Source of the DNA: Calditrichia bacterium
GTDB lineage: Bacteria; Calditrichota; Calditrichia; RBG-13-44-9; J075
DNA length: 64,000 bases
Assembly (NCBI GenBank): GCA_028284445.1
Contig: JANQRS010000036.1
Coordinates: 1-64,000 of the forward strand
Direction of reading: 5' to 3'
This document shows, in pieces, positions 52,506 to 62,366 of this stretch (position 1 is its first letter; the number at the start of each line of letters is the position of its first letter). A model generated the notes under the pieces. It worked only from the letters and a program-made list of their open reading frames with translations, searched no databases and was not told the origin of the DNA. A program made the translations under genes and the position numbers.

Positions 52506-55343
52506 ATGGTAAGACAGACTGTGGCGTATGGCCTTCTGATAATGCTGATCCTGACAGTGTTTAGCGGTACAGCTATGGCTCAGCAAAACGGAACGATTCG
52601 CGGTGTTGTGAAGGATAAGCAATCCGGCGAACCGCTGATCGGGGTAAATATCAGCGTAAAGGGCACCTATCTTGGCGCGTCAACGGATACAGATGGCTTT
52701 TTCCTGATACCCGATGTGGAATCCGGCGAATACGAAATTGAAATCTCTTATATCGGTTACAAGGTGATTCGACAAACCGGTATTCAGGTGGGCACTGCGC
52801 AAACGCTGACACTGAATTTTGAGATGGAAACCACTGCCCTGTCTATCGGTCAGGAAGTGGAAGTTATCGGGGAAAAGCCGCTGCTGGATCTTGAAGGCAC
52901 CTCAACTGTGCGTAACCTGACCAGCGCCGATTTGCAAAATCGCATTGTGAACGACGCCATCGACGTGGTATCCCAGCAGGTTGGTGTTGTGCAGCAGGAC
53001 AACGCTATTCATATTCGCGGTGGCCGGGCCTATGAAGCACAATATTTGCTGGATGGAGTCTCCGTGCAGGATCCGCTATCCGGAACCGGCTTCGGCTTGA
53101 ACGTTAGCGCCAATGCCATTGAAGAAGTTGAGGTGATCACCGGTGGCTTCAAAGCAGAAATGGGACAGGCGACCAGCGGCGTGGTAAAGGTGAAAACGAA
53201 AACCGGTGACGAAGACTACGAGATGGGCCTCGATTATCGCTCGGATCATTTCGGCGTATTCGAAGATCGCGATTTTAGTTTCAATAATGATCAGTTTGAA
53301 TTCTATTTTGGTGGTCCGGAACCGATCAGCAATAATCTCCTGAAGGCAGTTGGGCTTGACCTGCCTGGAGATATGTTCATATTCTTCAACTTGTATGCTC
53401 AATTGGCAGATGACTACACCGGCGCAACCTCGCCGCAGTTGATTTCCTCTATTGCACCGACCTTTAACGGCTTGCTGGATGAAACGAGCCTGGCCCCTCG
53501 CCAGAACAATAACTGGTCCGGACTCTTTAAGTTGACCTGGAAACCGAACCCGGTGAATGTAATTACCTGGAGCTATAATCGTTCGCTCAGCATCAGCCAA
53601 AACACGCAGTTGCTGCAGACAAACCTGGAATTCGTTGAGCCGAGTCCCGGCTTCCCCTATGATTTCTCTCTAAACCTGGCTGAGTTTAATACCTATACCC
53701 ATCACAATGAGCAGACCTCTCTTGGTTGGCAGAAGACTGTCAACAAAACCACTTTTTTTGAAATCCTTGCCAGCCGCTTCTTTACGCACTTGCGCAGTGA
53801 TTGGGAGGGGCGTTCCTGGGAAGATTATCGTCAGCCATTCGACGTTGCTCGCCTGCCGCTGGCCTATTTTTTTCAGGATGACGGCGAACAGGTCCGGGTG
53901 ATTCCGGGAGACGGTTTTTACGATTACGGCAATGCCTTCATCTGGCATGACCACTATCTGGAAGCGTATACTCTGAAAGGGGATATCACTAGTCGTATCG
54001 GTGAGATTCATACCGTCAAGGCCGGCTTTGAGTCATCATTTAATGAACTGCAACTGATTGATATAGCCGATCCCTGGGTTGGGACATTCGGTTCCAGTCA
54101 GGATATTTATCGGGTGAATCCGGCAGACGGCGCCTTCTTTGTTCAGGATGACATTGACTTAAACGGATTCTATCTGAATGCCGGTGTGCGGCTTGATTGG
54201 TGGGCGCCCGGAAAATTTGCCGATGATGCCGTTGCTGATACCAACAGCATCCTTACCGACGGTGTGCGTCAGAAGTATACGGATGAAACGTTTGGCGTTT
54301 TTGGACGCCGCGTGAAAGCACGTTTGATGCCACGCCTGGCAGTCTCGTTTCCGATTTCAAACAATCAGATGTTGTATCTGAACTATGGCCATTTTTCCAA
54401 GCGTCCCAAGCCGCAGTTTGTTTATGCGAAATTGTCCCCCAGCAGCTCGCGTTCATCCTTTCAGAATTTTGGAAATCCCAGTCTCAGTCCGGAAACCAGC
54501 GTAAAATATGAATTGGGCTTGCGCAATAAATTGACTGAAGATGATGTCATCAGTATTACCGCTTTTTATCAGGATATCTTTGATTACGTGCAGACAATTT
54601 CGGTGCCCAATATTCCACGTGTGGGAAGAGGTATTACCTACATAAACCAGGATTATGCGCGGTCGCGGGGCGTTGAAGTTGAATACAAAACGCGAATTGG
54701 CCGAAATTTCTTCGGCGACCTCTCCGGCAGCTATTCGATTACAACAACCAAATCTTCCAATGCAGATGCTGGACGTCAGGTGGCATCCGGCGAACTGGAT
54801 GAGCCGCCGATCAACGAGGTCTGGGCACAGTGGGATCGCCCCTGGCAGGTCGGTGCAAACCTTTCATTGCGTTTCGGAAAAGGAGATCACGCCAGGCTCT
54901 TTGGTTTAAAGCTGTTTGACGATTGGTATATGAACCTGCGCTACTTTGCTCAGGCCGGTAAACGCTACTCGCCTCAGGATATATTTGGTGAGAGTGTTGA
55001 TGGTAGAATCCTGTATGCTACTACAGAAGATCAATCGCAATTCTTCTCCGAAATTGCCAGCAACTGGCAGTGGGTAGACTTTAGTTTTACCAAGAATTTC
55101 GCTGTGGCCGGATTACAGTATGGATTCCAGGTCGAAATCAAGAACCTCTTTAGCAACCAAAATGCCCAGATCATTAACCCGGTTACCGGCAAGGCATACG
55201 AATTTGGCGATCCGACACCGAGCGGCTGGAACGATCCGCTTTTCCCGGATCGATTTTATCCGATCTCAAATCCCTTTCCATTAAATCCGGCTCGCTATAT
55301 GGCGCCACGAAATATTCGCTTTGGACTTTCTGTCGATTTTTGA
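52506..55343 (+). CDS. TonB-dependent receptor with carboxypeptidase-regulatory-like domain
   Basis: 945 residues. Signal peptide (LLIMLILTVFSGTAMAQQ), then a carboxypeptidase regulatory-like domain (TIRGVVKDKQSGEPLIGVNISVKGTYLG onwards), plug domain with IHIRGGRAYEAQYLLDGVSVQDP and VEVITGGFKAEMGQATSGVVKVKTK, and a barrel of about 700 residues with aromatic strand ends (MLYLNYGHFSKRPKPQFVY). It ends NIRFGLSVDF, with a terminal Phe as expected for barrel insertion. This is the SusC-like/FCB type, although no SusD partner is present. The frame opens at 52437, but the ATG at 52506 is the natural signal-peptide start, with AAAGGGTGG upstream. The substrate is unknown. Confidence 0.92.
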   Translation: MVRQTVAYGLLIMLILTVFSGTAMAQQNGTIRGVVKDKQSGEPLIGVNISVKGTYLGASTDTDGFFLIPDVESGEYEIEISYIGYKVIRQTGIQVGTAQTLTLNFEMETTALSIGQEVEVIGEKPLLDLEGTSTVRNLTSADLQNRIVNDAIDVVSQQVGVVQQDNAIHIRGGRAYEAQYLLDGVSVQDPLSGTGFGLNVSANAIEEVEVITGGFKAEMGQATSGVVKVKTKTGDEDYEMGLDYRSDHFGVFEDRDFSFNNDQFEFYFGGPEPISNNLLKAVGLDLPGDMFIFFNLYAQLADDYTGATSPQLISSIAPTFNGLLDETSLAPRQNNNWSGLFKLTWKPNPVNVITWSYNRSLSISQNTQLLQTNLEFVEPSPGFPYDFSLNLAEFNTYTHHNEQTSLGWQKTVNKTTFFEILASRFFTHLRSDWEGRSWEDYRQPFDVARLPLAYFFQDDGEQVRVIPGDGFYDYGNAFIWHDHYLEAYTLKGDITSRIGEIHTVKAGFESSFNELQLIDIADPWVGTFGSSQDIYRVNPADGAFFVQDDIDLNGFYLNAGVRLDWWAPGKFADDAVADTNSILTDGVRQKYTDETFGVFGRRVKARLMPRLAVSFPISNNQMLYLNYGHFSKRPKPQFVYAKLSPSSSRSSFQNFGNPSLSPETSVKYELGLRNKLTEDDVISITAFYQDIFDYVQTISVPNIPRVGRGITYINQDYARSRGVEVEYKTRIGRNFFGDLSGSYSITTTKSSNADAGRQVASGELDEPPINEVWAQWDRPWQVGANLSLRFGKGDHARLFGLKLFDDWYMNLRYFAQAGKRYSPQDIFGESVDGRILYATTEDQSQFFSEIASNWQWVDFSFTKNFAVAGLQYGFQVEIKNLFSNQNAQIINPVTGKAYEFGDPTPSGWNDPLFPDRFYPISNPFPLNPARYMAPRNIRFGLSVDF

Positions 55344-55355
55344 TAAAGGAATAGT

Positions 55356-56357
55356 GTGGGAATGATGAAATATCTGATACAAACAATGTCGATGCTGCTC
55401 TTATGCTCGCAAATTTCGATGGCGCAGCTTTTCCCGGATCTCGGTGGTCAACGCGTGGGCACATCTGCTGCGCAGTTCCTGAAAATCGGCCTGGGGGCCA
55501 GGGCTATTGGACTTGGTGAAACATATGCTGCGATTGCAGATGATGCTGAAGCACTGTACTGGAATCCAGCGGGCCTGACGCGGGTTGACGGACATAGCCT
55601 GATTTTCTCGCATAATGAATGGCTGGTAGACACCAAACTGGAATTCGCCGGCGCTGTTTATCACCTCAATCAGGCCAACACAATCGGCATGTCGATCACC
55701 TATTTGCATACAGAAGACATGATTGAAACCACCGAGTTTCAACCCTTCGGCACTGGTCGAACATTCGGTTTCGGGGATTTCCTGATAGGTCTGAGCTACG
55801 CCCGTCAAATGACAACCAATTTTAGCTTCGGCATTACTACCAAATATATGCAGGAAACGATCGCTGAAGTGAGCCTCAAGTCGCTGCTTTTTGACCTCGG
55901 AACTTTCTACGATACCGGCTGGCGTTCAGTGCGCTTTGCAATGACTGTGACGAACTTTGGCCAGGACATTGTCCCGGACGGCACTTTTATGGTGCAGAAT
56001 CTCGATGGTGAATTCGAGGAAGTAACCGAATTCCAGTCGTTTCCGCCACCAATTCTCTTTCGTATTGGCATTGCCGCCAATGTTGTGGAAAACGAACAAC
56101 ATGTCATAACCAGTTCAGTGCAGTTGAATCATCCCAATGATAACACTGAGAGTTTGAACTTTGGTGCGGAGTATGTTTGGAAGGATTTTCTGGCGTTACG
56201 TATGGGATATTTAACACAACGGGTTGAGGAATCATTGTCATTTGGATTTGGCTTGCATGCGCCGATTTCGATTGCCGATTTCCGCCTCGATTATGCCTAT
56301 ACGAATTTTGGCCGTCTGGGAAACGTCAATCGCTTTGCCTTACAGTTTAGCTTCTAA
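55356..56357 (+). CDS. PorV/PorQ family outer-membrane protein
   Basis: About 333 residues. Signal peptide (MMKYLIQTMSMLLLCSQISMAQ), then the family start AQFLKIGLGARAIGLGETYAAIADDAEALYWNPAGLTRV and barrel strands to the end (FRLDYAYTNFGRLGNVNRFALQFSF). In type IX secretion PorV is the outer-membrane shuttle of cargo with C-terminal sorting domains. Here that suits the two sorting-domain proteins encoded just upstream, but this family also contains members unrelated to secretion. GTG 55356 has AAAGGA at 5 nt; ATGs at 55362 and 55365 are alternatives. Stop overlaps the next start by 1 nt. Confidence 0.87.
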   Translation: MGMMKYLIQTMSMLLLCSQISMAQLFPDLGGQRVGTSAAQFLKIGLGARAIGLGETYAAIADDAEALYWNPAGLTRVDGHSLIFSHNEWLVDTKLEFAGAVYHLNQANTIGMSITYLHTEDMIETTEFQPFGTGRTFGFGDFLIGLSYARQMTTNFSFGITTKYMQETIAEVSLKSLLFDLGTFYDTGWRSVRFAMTVTNFGQDIVPDGTFMVQNLDGEFEEVTEFQSFPPPILFRIGIAANVVENEQHVITSSVQLNHPNDNTESLNFGAEYVWKDFLALRMGYLTQRVEESLSFGFGLHAPISIADFRLDYAYTNFGRLGNVNRFALQFSF

Positions 56358-57514
56358 TGGAGAAAGCCTTAATGCCATCTTTGAAAATACGAGTGTGGTT
56401 GGGATCTTTGCTGATGATTGTCGGCGGTCTGGCTCTACATAGCTGCGCCAACGAAAAGTTTGATTTACCGGTTATTCCGGCAGAAGACGAGCGATTTCCC
56501 AGCATCGATGATGCCGATTACGTGCTTTTGAATCCGCCGCTCGATGCCAACAATGGATATGACTTCAATAACCCCTCCGATGTGTACATCGGTGTTGATA
56601 ATCTGCTATATGTCTGCGATACCGGCAATAACAGGATTGTCATGATGGACCTCGGTGGGCAGATCCAGGGAGTTTCACAGCCGATAGATCATCCGGAAGC
56701 AATTACGCAAAATGACAGTTTACAGCTACTGATTGTCAACAAAACCAACACGGTTTATCGTATCAAGCTGTTTGAAAACAATCATGATATCGCCAGCGCG
56801 CCGATCGAGCCGGTATTTCAGCAAGCCAGCGAGCCAACCCGCGAATTTACAGGTATCACTGTCCACAATGGATTTGAGTATTACGTGACGGTTGTCGATG
56901 TCGCTGATTCCAGTACAAATTTTCGTGAATTCAGTTTCATATATGACTTCAATGCAGATCATACCTTTAAAGGCCCCTTGCCGCTTCAGGTGAACGGCAG
57001 CGGGTTATTCTCTGCAATCTTGCCAACCGGTATCGTATCCTTGCGCGAGCTATGGTTGGATTTGTCGAGTCAGGAAGTAACGCCGGCATTTCTGTTTTGC
57101 CAAACCGGGCAAACCCAATCGCTCATCAATAACTTTAAAGTCCAGCATGTAACGACCCGAGTGATTGAGGGTAACACAGTGATTGTGCCGGATACCAGTC
57201 TTATCTCGACCGAAATCTATTTGTCCGAAAAATATGGCAATCCGGAAGATATTACCATTGATCGCTCCGGTTTTGTTTTCGTTGTGGACGAAGGAAGCGG
57301 TGATGATGAGCAGCCGCCGGCGTTTTATCGCTTTTCCCTGAATTCCGGCCGTCAGATCCAGGCTTATTTGGGCAATGGCGACAACACAGATGCATTGACC
57401 TTTTCAAACCCACGAGGTATTGCTGTTTTACCCTCCCTCGAGGAGCAGGTTGTTTACATTGCTGATTCCGGTAACAACCGTATCCTGCGCTTTCAGCTTT
57501 CAACGGAACTGTAG
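56357..57514 (+). CDS. NHL-repeat lipoprotein
   Basis: 385 residues. Lipoprotein signal ending GGLALHSC. NHL-type beta-propeller blades are clear at the start (NNPSDVYIGVDNLLYVCDTGNNRIVMMDLGG) and end (FSNPRGIAVLPS; VVYIADSGNNRILRFQL). Between them, four more blades are more divergent. Likely a cell-surface or periplasmic propeller binding protein or glycan. Last of the four-gene unit; the ATG uses the A of the preceding TAA. A C-rich palindrome follows the stop. Confidence 0.82.
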   Translation: MEKALMPSLKIRVWLGSLLMIVGGLALHSCANEKFDLPVIPAEDERFPSIDDADYVLLNPPLDANNGYDFNNPSDVYIGVDNLLYVCDTGNNRIVMMDLGGQIQGVSQPIDHPEAITQNDSLQLLIVNKTNTVYRIKLFENNHDIASAPIEPVFQQASEPTREFTGITVHNGFEYYVTVVDVADSSTNFREFSFIYDFNADHTFKGPLPLQVNGSGLFSAILPTGIVSLRELWLDLSSQEVTPAFLFCQTGQTQSLINNFKVQHVTTRVIEGNTVIVPDTSLISTEIYLSEKYGNPEDITIDRSGFVFVVDEGSGDDEQPPAFYRFSLNSGRQIQAYLGNGDNTDALTFSNPRGIAVLPSLEEQVVYIADSGNNRILRFQLSTEL

Positions 57515-57814
57515 ATCTGTTACATCCCCCTGCTTCCCCTTCGAAGGGGGACACAGGGGGATCCTTTGTTTTTTGCCAACCGCCGACCGCCTTTTTAATC
57601 TTCAATTTTCCTTCTGTATTTGCGCTCCTCCTAACCTGTTTATTTCACCATTTGTTGTTTTGTGACCCCTTAGGAAAATCTTCACGAATTAGTGCGTATA
57701 TTCCTTAACCTCGTACCGATACCGCCTCAGTTGTTGTTCGGTTCTTTGATGCCACACCGCATTATATGGACAGTCATAACTGTCTACTCGTTAATAGCCA
57801 GCATGGAGGGAATA
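57515..57814. other. 300-bp gap holding a family B palindrome
   Basis: Apart from the palindrome at 57522-57564 and the GGAGGG ribosome binding site of the next gene, nothing stands out. An open frame reaching back to 57692 lacks signal-peptide logic and is not used. Confidence 0.6.
57522..57564. repeat. family B palindrome, copy 2
   Basis: ACATCCCCCTGCTTCCCC, a TTCGAA centre, then the inverted arm with a few mismatches. It lies 8 nt behind the NHL lipoprotein stop, the same place as copy 1 relative to its gene. Confidence 0.9.
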
Positions 57815-59497
57815 ATGTTGTTTTCCAACAAGGGATGTTTGTTGTTTGTTTGTCTTTGCTTCCTGATGATGTCGATGGTATCTGCTCAGGTCATACCCAA
57901 TGTTGAGTATGATACTACCAGCAATTTGCGCTTGGATCATTATGCCGGAGGTGCTGATCAGCCAATCTCGGTATTGAAGCACTCCAGGTTGATTCATCCT
58001 TCTGTCAATCAATATGATCGTTTCGGACAAACCGTAGATATGTGCGAAACATATATGGTCGTTGGTGCATCCGGAAACGATACCTACGGCGCAGAAGCCG
58101 GCACTGTATACGTTTTCCGTTATGATACTGACCGCTGGGTAGCGGATGGCCAATTGTTTGCCGAGGATGCGCGTTCATATTCTCAATTCGGGCGATCTGT
58201 TGCGGTCACCGAGGACTACATTGCGATCGCGGCCCTGGATCCGCAGAAGCAAAACAAGGTTGGCGGGGTTGTATATATATTTGAACGCGGCGACAATGGC
58301 TGGCAGCAAGCGGCGCGTCTGACAGCCCTGGATGCATTGCTTGCGGAAGATTTTGGCTCGTCTCTTGCCATAAACGATAATCTGGTTTTAATCGGTGCGA
58401 AGAAGGATAGTGAAAATGGGAAGGACGCCGGTGCTGCGTATCTCTTTGAAAAAATGAATGGTAGCTGGAAGGAGAGCGTTAAACTGATTGCCAGTAATGG
58501 CGATAGCGGTGACCGTTTTGGCAGTAGCGTGGGACTCTCAGAAGAATTCTTGGTAGTTGGTGCGCCGAACGCCAGAGCGGATGGTTTACAAAAGCGAAGT
58601 GGCTTAGTCTATGTTTTTCATAAAGACAGGTCTGGATGGTATGAGCATAGTCGCCTTTCCACTAATACTGATGCGCCAGTAGCTGGCAACAAATTTGGTG
58701 GCGCGCTTGCTATGGATGGCAATATTGCCATAGTTGGAGCGGCTGGGGGAGATAAACAGGGCGAGGACGAATCCAGCGCAGCTTATATTTTTCAACGCAA
58801 GGACAATGAGTGGCGTCAGATAGCTGAATTGATGCCGGATGATGCAATTCAGGCCAGCTGCTTTGGCAGCGCAGTCGACGTGCGCAATGGATTTGCTGCG
58901 GTTGGTGCGCCTGCAAGAGATGGAGAAATCGACAAAGAAGGCGCAGTCTACCTTTTTCGTGGCAACAAGACAGACTGGCAGCAGGTTGCCTGTCTGAAGT
59001 CCGGTAAAGAGGTCTATACTGAGGCGCTTGGTGTTGATGTCGCCTTGAATGAGCAAACATTGGCAGCTGGCGTATCTATTGATCACCAAAATACGATCAG
59101 CGAAACCGGTGCAGTTTGGGTCTTTGCGGATGTTGTCGCGTCGATGTTTGCTGATAGCACTGGTGAAACCTCTCAAGACTCGCGCGTTCGGGTTCGCGAA
59201 AGTAATTCTATTCCGCAAGCAACTTTCCTGGCCTCAGGCGTGCCGCAGCTAGCCAGCCAGTCCGCTTCTATTCGCTACGGATTGAGCAATGAAGGATGGG
59301 TCAGCTTAAAGATCCTGGATGCCAGTGGACAGGAGATTCGAACGCTTGTTGAGTCTGAGCAGCCACCGGGTATTCGTTCGGTCTTTTGGGATGGACGCGA
59401 TGCCAGCGGTAGATCGGTAGCAGACGGAATCTATGTCTCTCGGCTGGAGACAGACTCCGTCATTAAGACCCAGGAAATTATAGTTGGAAGGCGCTAG
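57815..59497 (+). CDS. FG-GAP repeat (integrin-like beta-propeller) secreted protein
   Basis: 560 residues with a signal peptide (LLFVCLCFLMMSMVSAQ). About seven FG-GAP repeats are visible, each with a D/Q-x-F-G-x-S/A-V/L core and VGAP/VGA (SQFGRSVAVTEDYIAIAA; EDFGSSLAINDNLVLIGAKK; DRFGSSVGLSEEFLVVGAP; NKFGGALAMDGNIAIVGAAG; SCFGSAVDVRNGFAAVGAP). The C-terminus is FlgD-like/sorting-like (VSLKILDASGQEIRTLVE; VFWDGRDASGRSVADGIYV; KTQEIIVGRR). GGAGGG is 4 nt before the ATG, the best ribosome binding site in the region. Likely exported by the same route as the two sorting-domain proteins upstream. Confidence 0.85.
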   Translation: MLFSNKGCLLFVCLCFLMMSMVSAQVIPNVEYDTTSNLRLDHYAGGADQPISVLKHSRLIHPSVNQYDRFGQTVDMCETYMVVGASGNDTYGAEAGTVYVFRYDTDRWVADGQLFAEDARSYSQFGRSVAVTEDYIAIAALDPQKQNKVGGVVYIFERGDNGWQQAARLTALDALLAEDFGSSLAINDNLVLIGAKKDSENGKDAGAAYLFEKMNGSWKESVKLIASNGDSGDRFGSSVGLSEEFLVVGAPNARADGLQKRSGLVYVFHKDRSGWYEHSRLSTNTDAPVAGNKFGGALAMDGNIAIVGAAGGDKQGEDESSAAYIFQRKDNEWRQIAELMPDDAIQASCFGSAVDVRNGFAAVGAPARDGEIDKEGAVYLFRGNKTDWQQVACLKSGKEVYTEALGVDVALNEQTLAAGVSIDHQNTISETGAVWVFADVVASMFADSTGETSQDSRVRVRESNSIPQATFLASGVPQLASQSASIRYGLSNEGWVSLKILDASGQEIRTLVESEQPPGIRSVFWDGRDASGRSVADGIYVSRLETDSVIKTQEIIVGRR

Positions 59498-59649
59498 CCT
59501 TCCGCGACATCTCAGCTTCCCGCCTCGGGGTCAATTGGAAACTTTCCGCATCAGCCCCACGTATACCTCGGGCATCAATGAAAATCTATGCGGTTGCTAA
59601 TCGCATTATTTTCGAGTTCCATCTTTGAACCCTTCCCGGGAGGCCAGCC

Positions 59650-62055
59650 ATGCTGCAGAATTATCTGAAGATTGCAATCCGTAACTTGTCTCGCAACAAG
59701 TGGTATTCCCTGATTAATATTGTCGGACTCTCTACAGGCATGGCAGCCTGCTTTTTGATCTTGTTGTTCGTTCGGGACGAGCTAAAATACGATCAGTTCC
59801 ACGAATATCGTGATCGTGTCTATCGCGTAGCGACTACCTGGACACGCCCAAATGGCAGCACGCATTCCAGTCCCATCCAGAGTTATAAGTTGGCTCCTGC
59901 ATTACAGACGGCGCTTCCGCAAATGGAAGCTGCGGTCAGGATCTATCCAAGACACCTTCGCCTTCAGCACAACAATCAAGATTTCCTGGAAAGAGAAGCG
60001 GCATATGTCGACGAGGATTTCTTTGACGTCTTCAGTTTTGAATTGCTGGATGGAAATCAGGCGTCGGTGCTCTCAGAGCCATTTTCAGCCGTCATTACGG
60101 AAGAGCTGGCAAAAAAGTATTTTGAAACAAGTAACCCAATCGGACAACGACTGACCTTAAAGGCCGGAGATGAGAGTCAATTTGACCTGAAAGTGACGGG
60201 CATAATGGCGAGTATGCCGGAGCATTCGCACTTTCATTTCAATATGCTCGTTTCCATGAGCAGCGGACCGCAGGTCTTTAACGAACGGGTGCTCAATAAT
60301 TGGGGTGAAGGAAGCTCCTACACCTATTTGATGTTTCCGGAGGATACCGAACAGGCTGCCATTGAAGCAGAAATTACTGCCTTCAAAAACGCGAATTTTC
60401 CCGAAACCGTTGTTGAGTATGTTGATTTCTTCCTGCAGCCGCTCGGCGATATTCATTTGCATTCGCAGCTTCGCGGTGAAATAGAGCCCAACGGCGATAT
60501 CTTTTACGTTTATGTCTTCACGGTAATTGCACTGTTTGTAATCCTTATAGCTGCCATCAACTATATGAACCTTGCAACCGCACGCTCGGCCAGAAGGGCT
60601 CGAGAAGTGGGGATGCGCAAGGTGCTTGGCGCTTTCAAAAAGCAGCTCGTGATGCAATTCCTCGGCGAGTCGCTGGTGTTAACCTCGCTGGCCTTAATAA
60701 CGGCAATAGCACTCTCCTGGATTCTGCTACCGGCATTTAACGAACTGGCCGGCAAGACTTTATCGCTCAGTCCGCTGGATGACCTCGGTGTTCTTGGAGC
60801 GATTGCGGCCTTAACCTTTTTCATTGGCATTTTTGCAGGCAGTTATCCGGCCTTCTTTCTGGCCCGTTTTCAGCCTGCGCAGGTGCTTAAAGGGACTGCA
60901 TCGCCGGCAAGCGCCGGTGGCTGGCTTCGCAAAACCCTTGTTGTCCTGCAGTTTAGCATTTCAACCTTTCTCATTATCGCTACCCTGGTTATCCTGGGCC
61001 AAATCGATTTTCTGCACAATAAGAAGCTGGGCATGAATCCCGAAGAGGTGCTGGTCATTCGTCATCCCGGGCCTGATTACGAAGCATTCCGTAATGAGTT
61101 GCTGAAGCATCCGGATGTACGTCAGGTAACAGCATCAAACAAGCGCCCGACGAGACGTCTTAGCAGCAATCTGCGCTATCAGGCAGAAGGCGTCGATCCG
61201 GAGCAGCGAACCTCGATCAAAATTGTGACCGTTGATTATGATTTCTTTGAAACATTGGATATTGATATCGTTAAGGGGCGCAGCTTTTCCAAAGAGCATG
61301 GTCAGGATGCCACGGAAAGCTTCATTCTGAATGAAGCGGCTGTCGCTGAAATTGGCTGGGAAGACCCGATAGGGAAGTGGTTTGAAACCAGTACCCTCGA
61401 TGCAGAAGGGCGCTGGACGCCGCGTAAGGGGGTAGTTGTTGGCGTTGCGAGGAACATTCACTTCGAATCATTGCACATACCGATTCAACCGGTCGCGTTT
61501 TTTATTGAACCCAACTGGCTTAACTGGCTGTCTATCAAGATTAGCGGTGCCAATATACCGGCGACAATTACTCACGTTGAGCAAACCTGGCAAAATTTTG
61601 TGCCGCAATACCCCTTTGATTCAACGTTTCTTGATGCAGATGTGCAGGCGCTCTACAATAATGAAGAACGCTTCCTGAAAATCTTTGTCAACTTTGCGGT
61701 ATTGGCCATTGTTATTGCATCGCTTGGTATTTTCGGGCTCGCCAGCTACATGGTTGAGCAAAGAACCCGCGAAATTGGTATCCGCAAGACACTAGGCGCC
61801 AGCGTCAGCAATATTGTATTGATGTTAACGTCAGAGTTTACCTCCCTGGTGTTACTGGCAAATTTGATTGCCTGGCCGTTTGTCTATTACTACATGAGTG
61901 GCTGGTTGGATAGCTTTCCGTATAAGAGCGCGCTTGGTTGGGAAGTGTTTGTGTTTGGCGCCATCATTGCCGGAGCGATTGCCGGTTTATCAGTCAGCTA
62001 TCAAGCATTAAGAGCCGGATTGATTAATCCGATTCGCGCTCTACAGCATGAATAA
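59650..62055 (+). CDS. MacB/FtsX-type ABC transporter permease
   Basis: 801 residues. N-terminal membrane helix (YSLINIVGLSTGMAACFLILLF), then a periplasmic MacB-core domain, three FtsX helices (about 285-430), a short return stretch with NYMNLATARSARRAREVGMRKVLGA, a second MacB core (about 450-675), and again FtsX helices with TREIGIRKTLGASVSNIVLM. This 8-helix double unit is the common Bacteroidota-type FtsX permease. No ATPase gene is next to it in the window, so it either uses one encoded elsewhere or is an orphan copy. Probable role is export or signalling across the envelope with a MacA-like partner, not determined. The start ATG has GGGAGG before it. Confidence 0.9.
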   Translation: MLQNYLKIAIRNLSRNKWYSLINIVGLSTGMAACFLILLFVRDELKYDQFHEYRDRVYRVATTWTRPNGSTHSSPIQSYKLAPALQTALPQMEAAVRIYPRHLRLQHNNQDFLEREAAYVDEDFFDVFSFELLDGNQASVLSEPFSAVITEELAKKYFETSNPIGQRLTLKAGDESQFDLKVTGIMASMPEHSHFHFNMLVSMSSGPQVFNERVLNNWGEGSSYTYLMFPEDTEQAAIEAEITAFKNANFPETVVEYVDFFLQPLGDIHLHSQLRGEIEPNGDIFYVYVFTVIALFVILIAAINYMNLATARSARRAREVGMRKVLGAFKKQLVMQFLGESLVLTSLALITAIALSWILLPAFNELAGKTLSLSPLDDLGVLGAIAALTFFIGIFAGSYPAFFLARFQPAQVLKGTASPASAGGWLRKTLVVLQFSISTFLIIATLVILGQIDFLHNKKLGMNPEEVLVIRHPGPDYEAFRNELLKHPDVRQVTASNKRPTRRLSSNLRYQAEGVDPEQRTSIKIVTVDYDFFETLDIDIVKGRSFSKEHGQDATESFILNEAAVAEIGWEDPIGKWFETSTLDAEGRWTPRKGVVVGVARNIHFESLHIPIQPVAFFIEPNWLNWLSIKISGANIPATITHVEQTWQNFVPQYPFDSTFLDADVQALYNNEERFLKIFVNFAVLAIVIASLGIFGLASYMVEQRTREIGIRKTLGASVSNIVLMLTSEFTSLVLLANLIAWPFVYYYMSGWLDSFPYKSALGWEVFVFGAIIAGAIAGLSVSYQALRAGLINPIRALQHE

Positions 62056-62366
62056 AGTGTTTACGCTTAAGGTTCTTGAATCAAGCTGCCGATCTTTTAG
62101 TATGGACAGAATTATCGACAAGGAGGTCGTTTTCATGCAAGTCAACATCCCATCAAATTATTTATTCCCATGCTTCATTTTTGCCTTTTAAATCGGGCGT
62201 TGAGCGCTTTCCGGCAGCGGAAATCGTTTGCAATGGCTCTCTTTGTGAAAAAAAGAACTTCTTTGTTGACATTTGAGAAAAAGTTCACTATAGTTCTCGC
62301 GAATAGAGCAATTTTGTCTCTGAATAGGGGAAAAAGAGTTTAATTCATAACTAAAGGAGCAGCAAA
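62056..62366. other. 311-bp gap with strong promoter
   Basis: Only the promoter at 62266-62294 and the ribosome binding site (AAAGGAG) of the next gene are clear. A short open frame at 62076-62276 has no coding signs. Confidence 0.6.
62266..62294 (+). promoter_or_regulatory. near-consensus sigma70 promoter
   Basis: TTGACA at 62266-62271, 17-bp spacer, TATAGT at 62289-62294. It leaves an untranslated leader of about 65 nt before the next ATG. Confidence 0.8.

Noticed and set aside
62076..62276. 66-residue frame upstream of the four-helix membrane protein
   Set aside because: It overlaps the -35 region of a strong promoter and has no coding signs.
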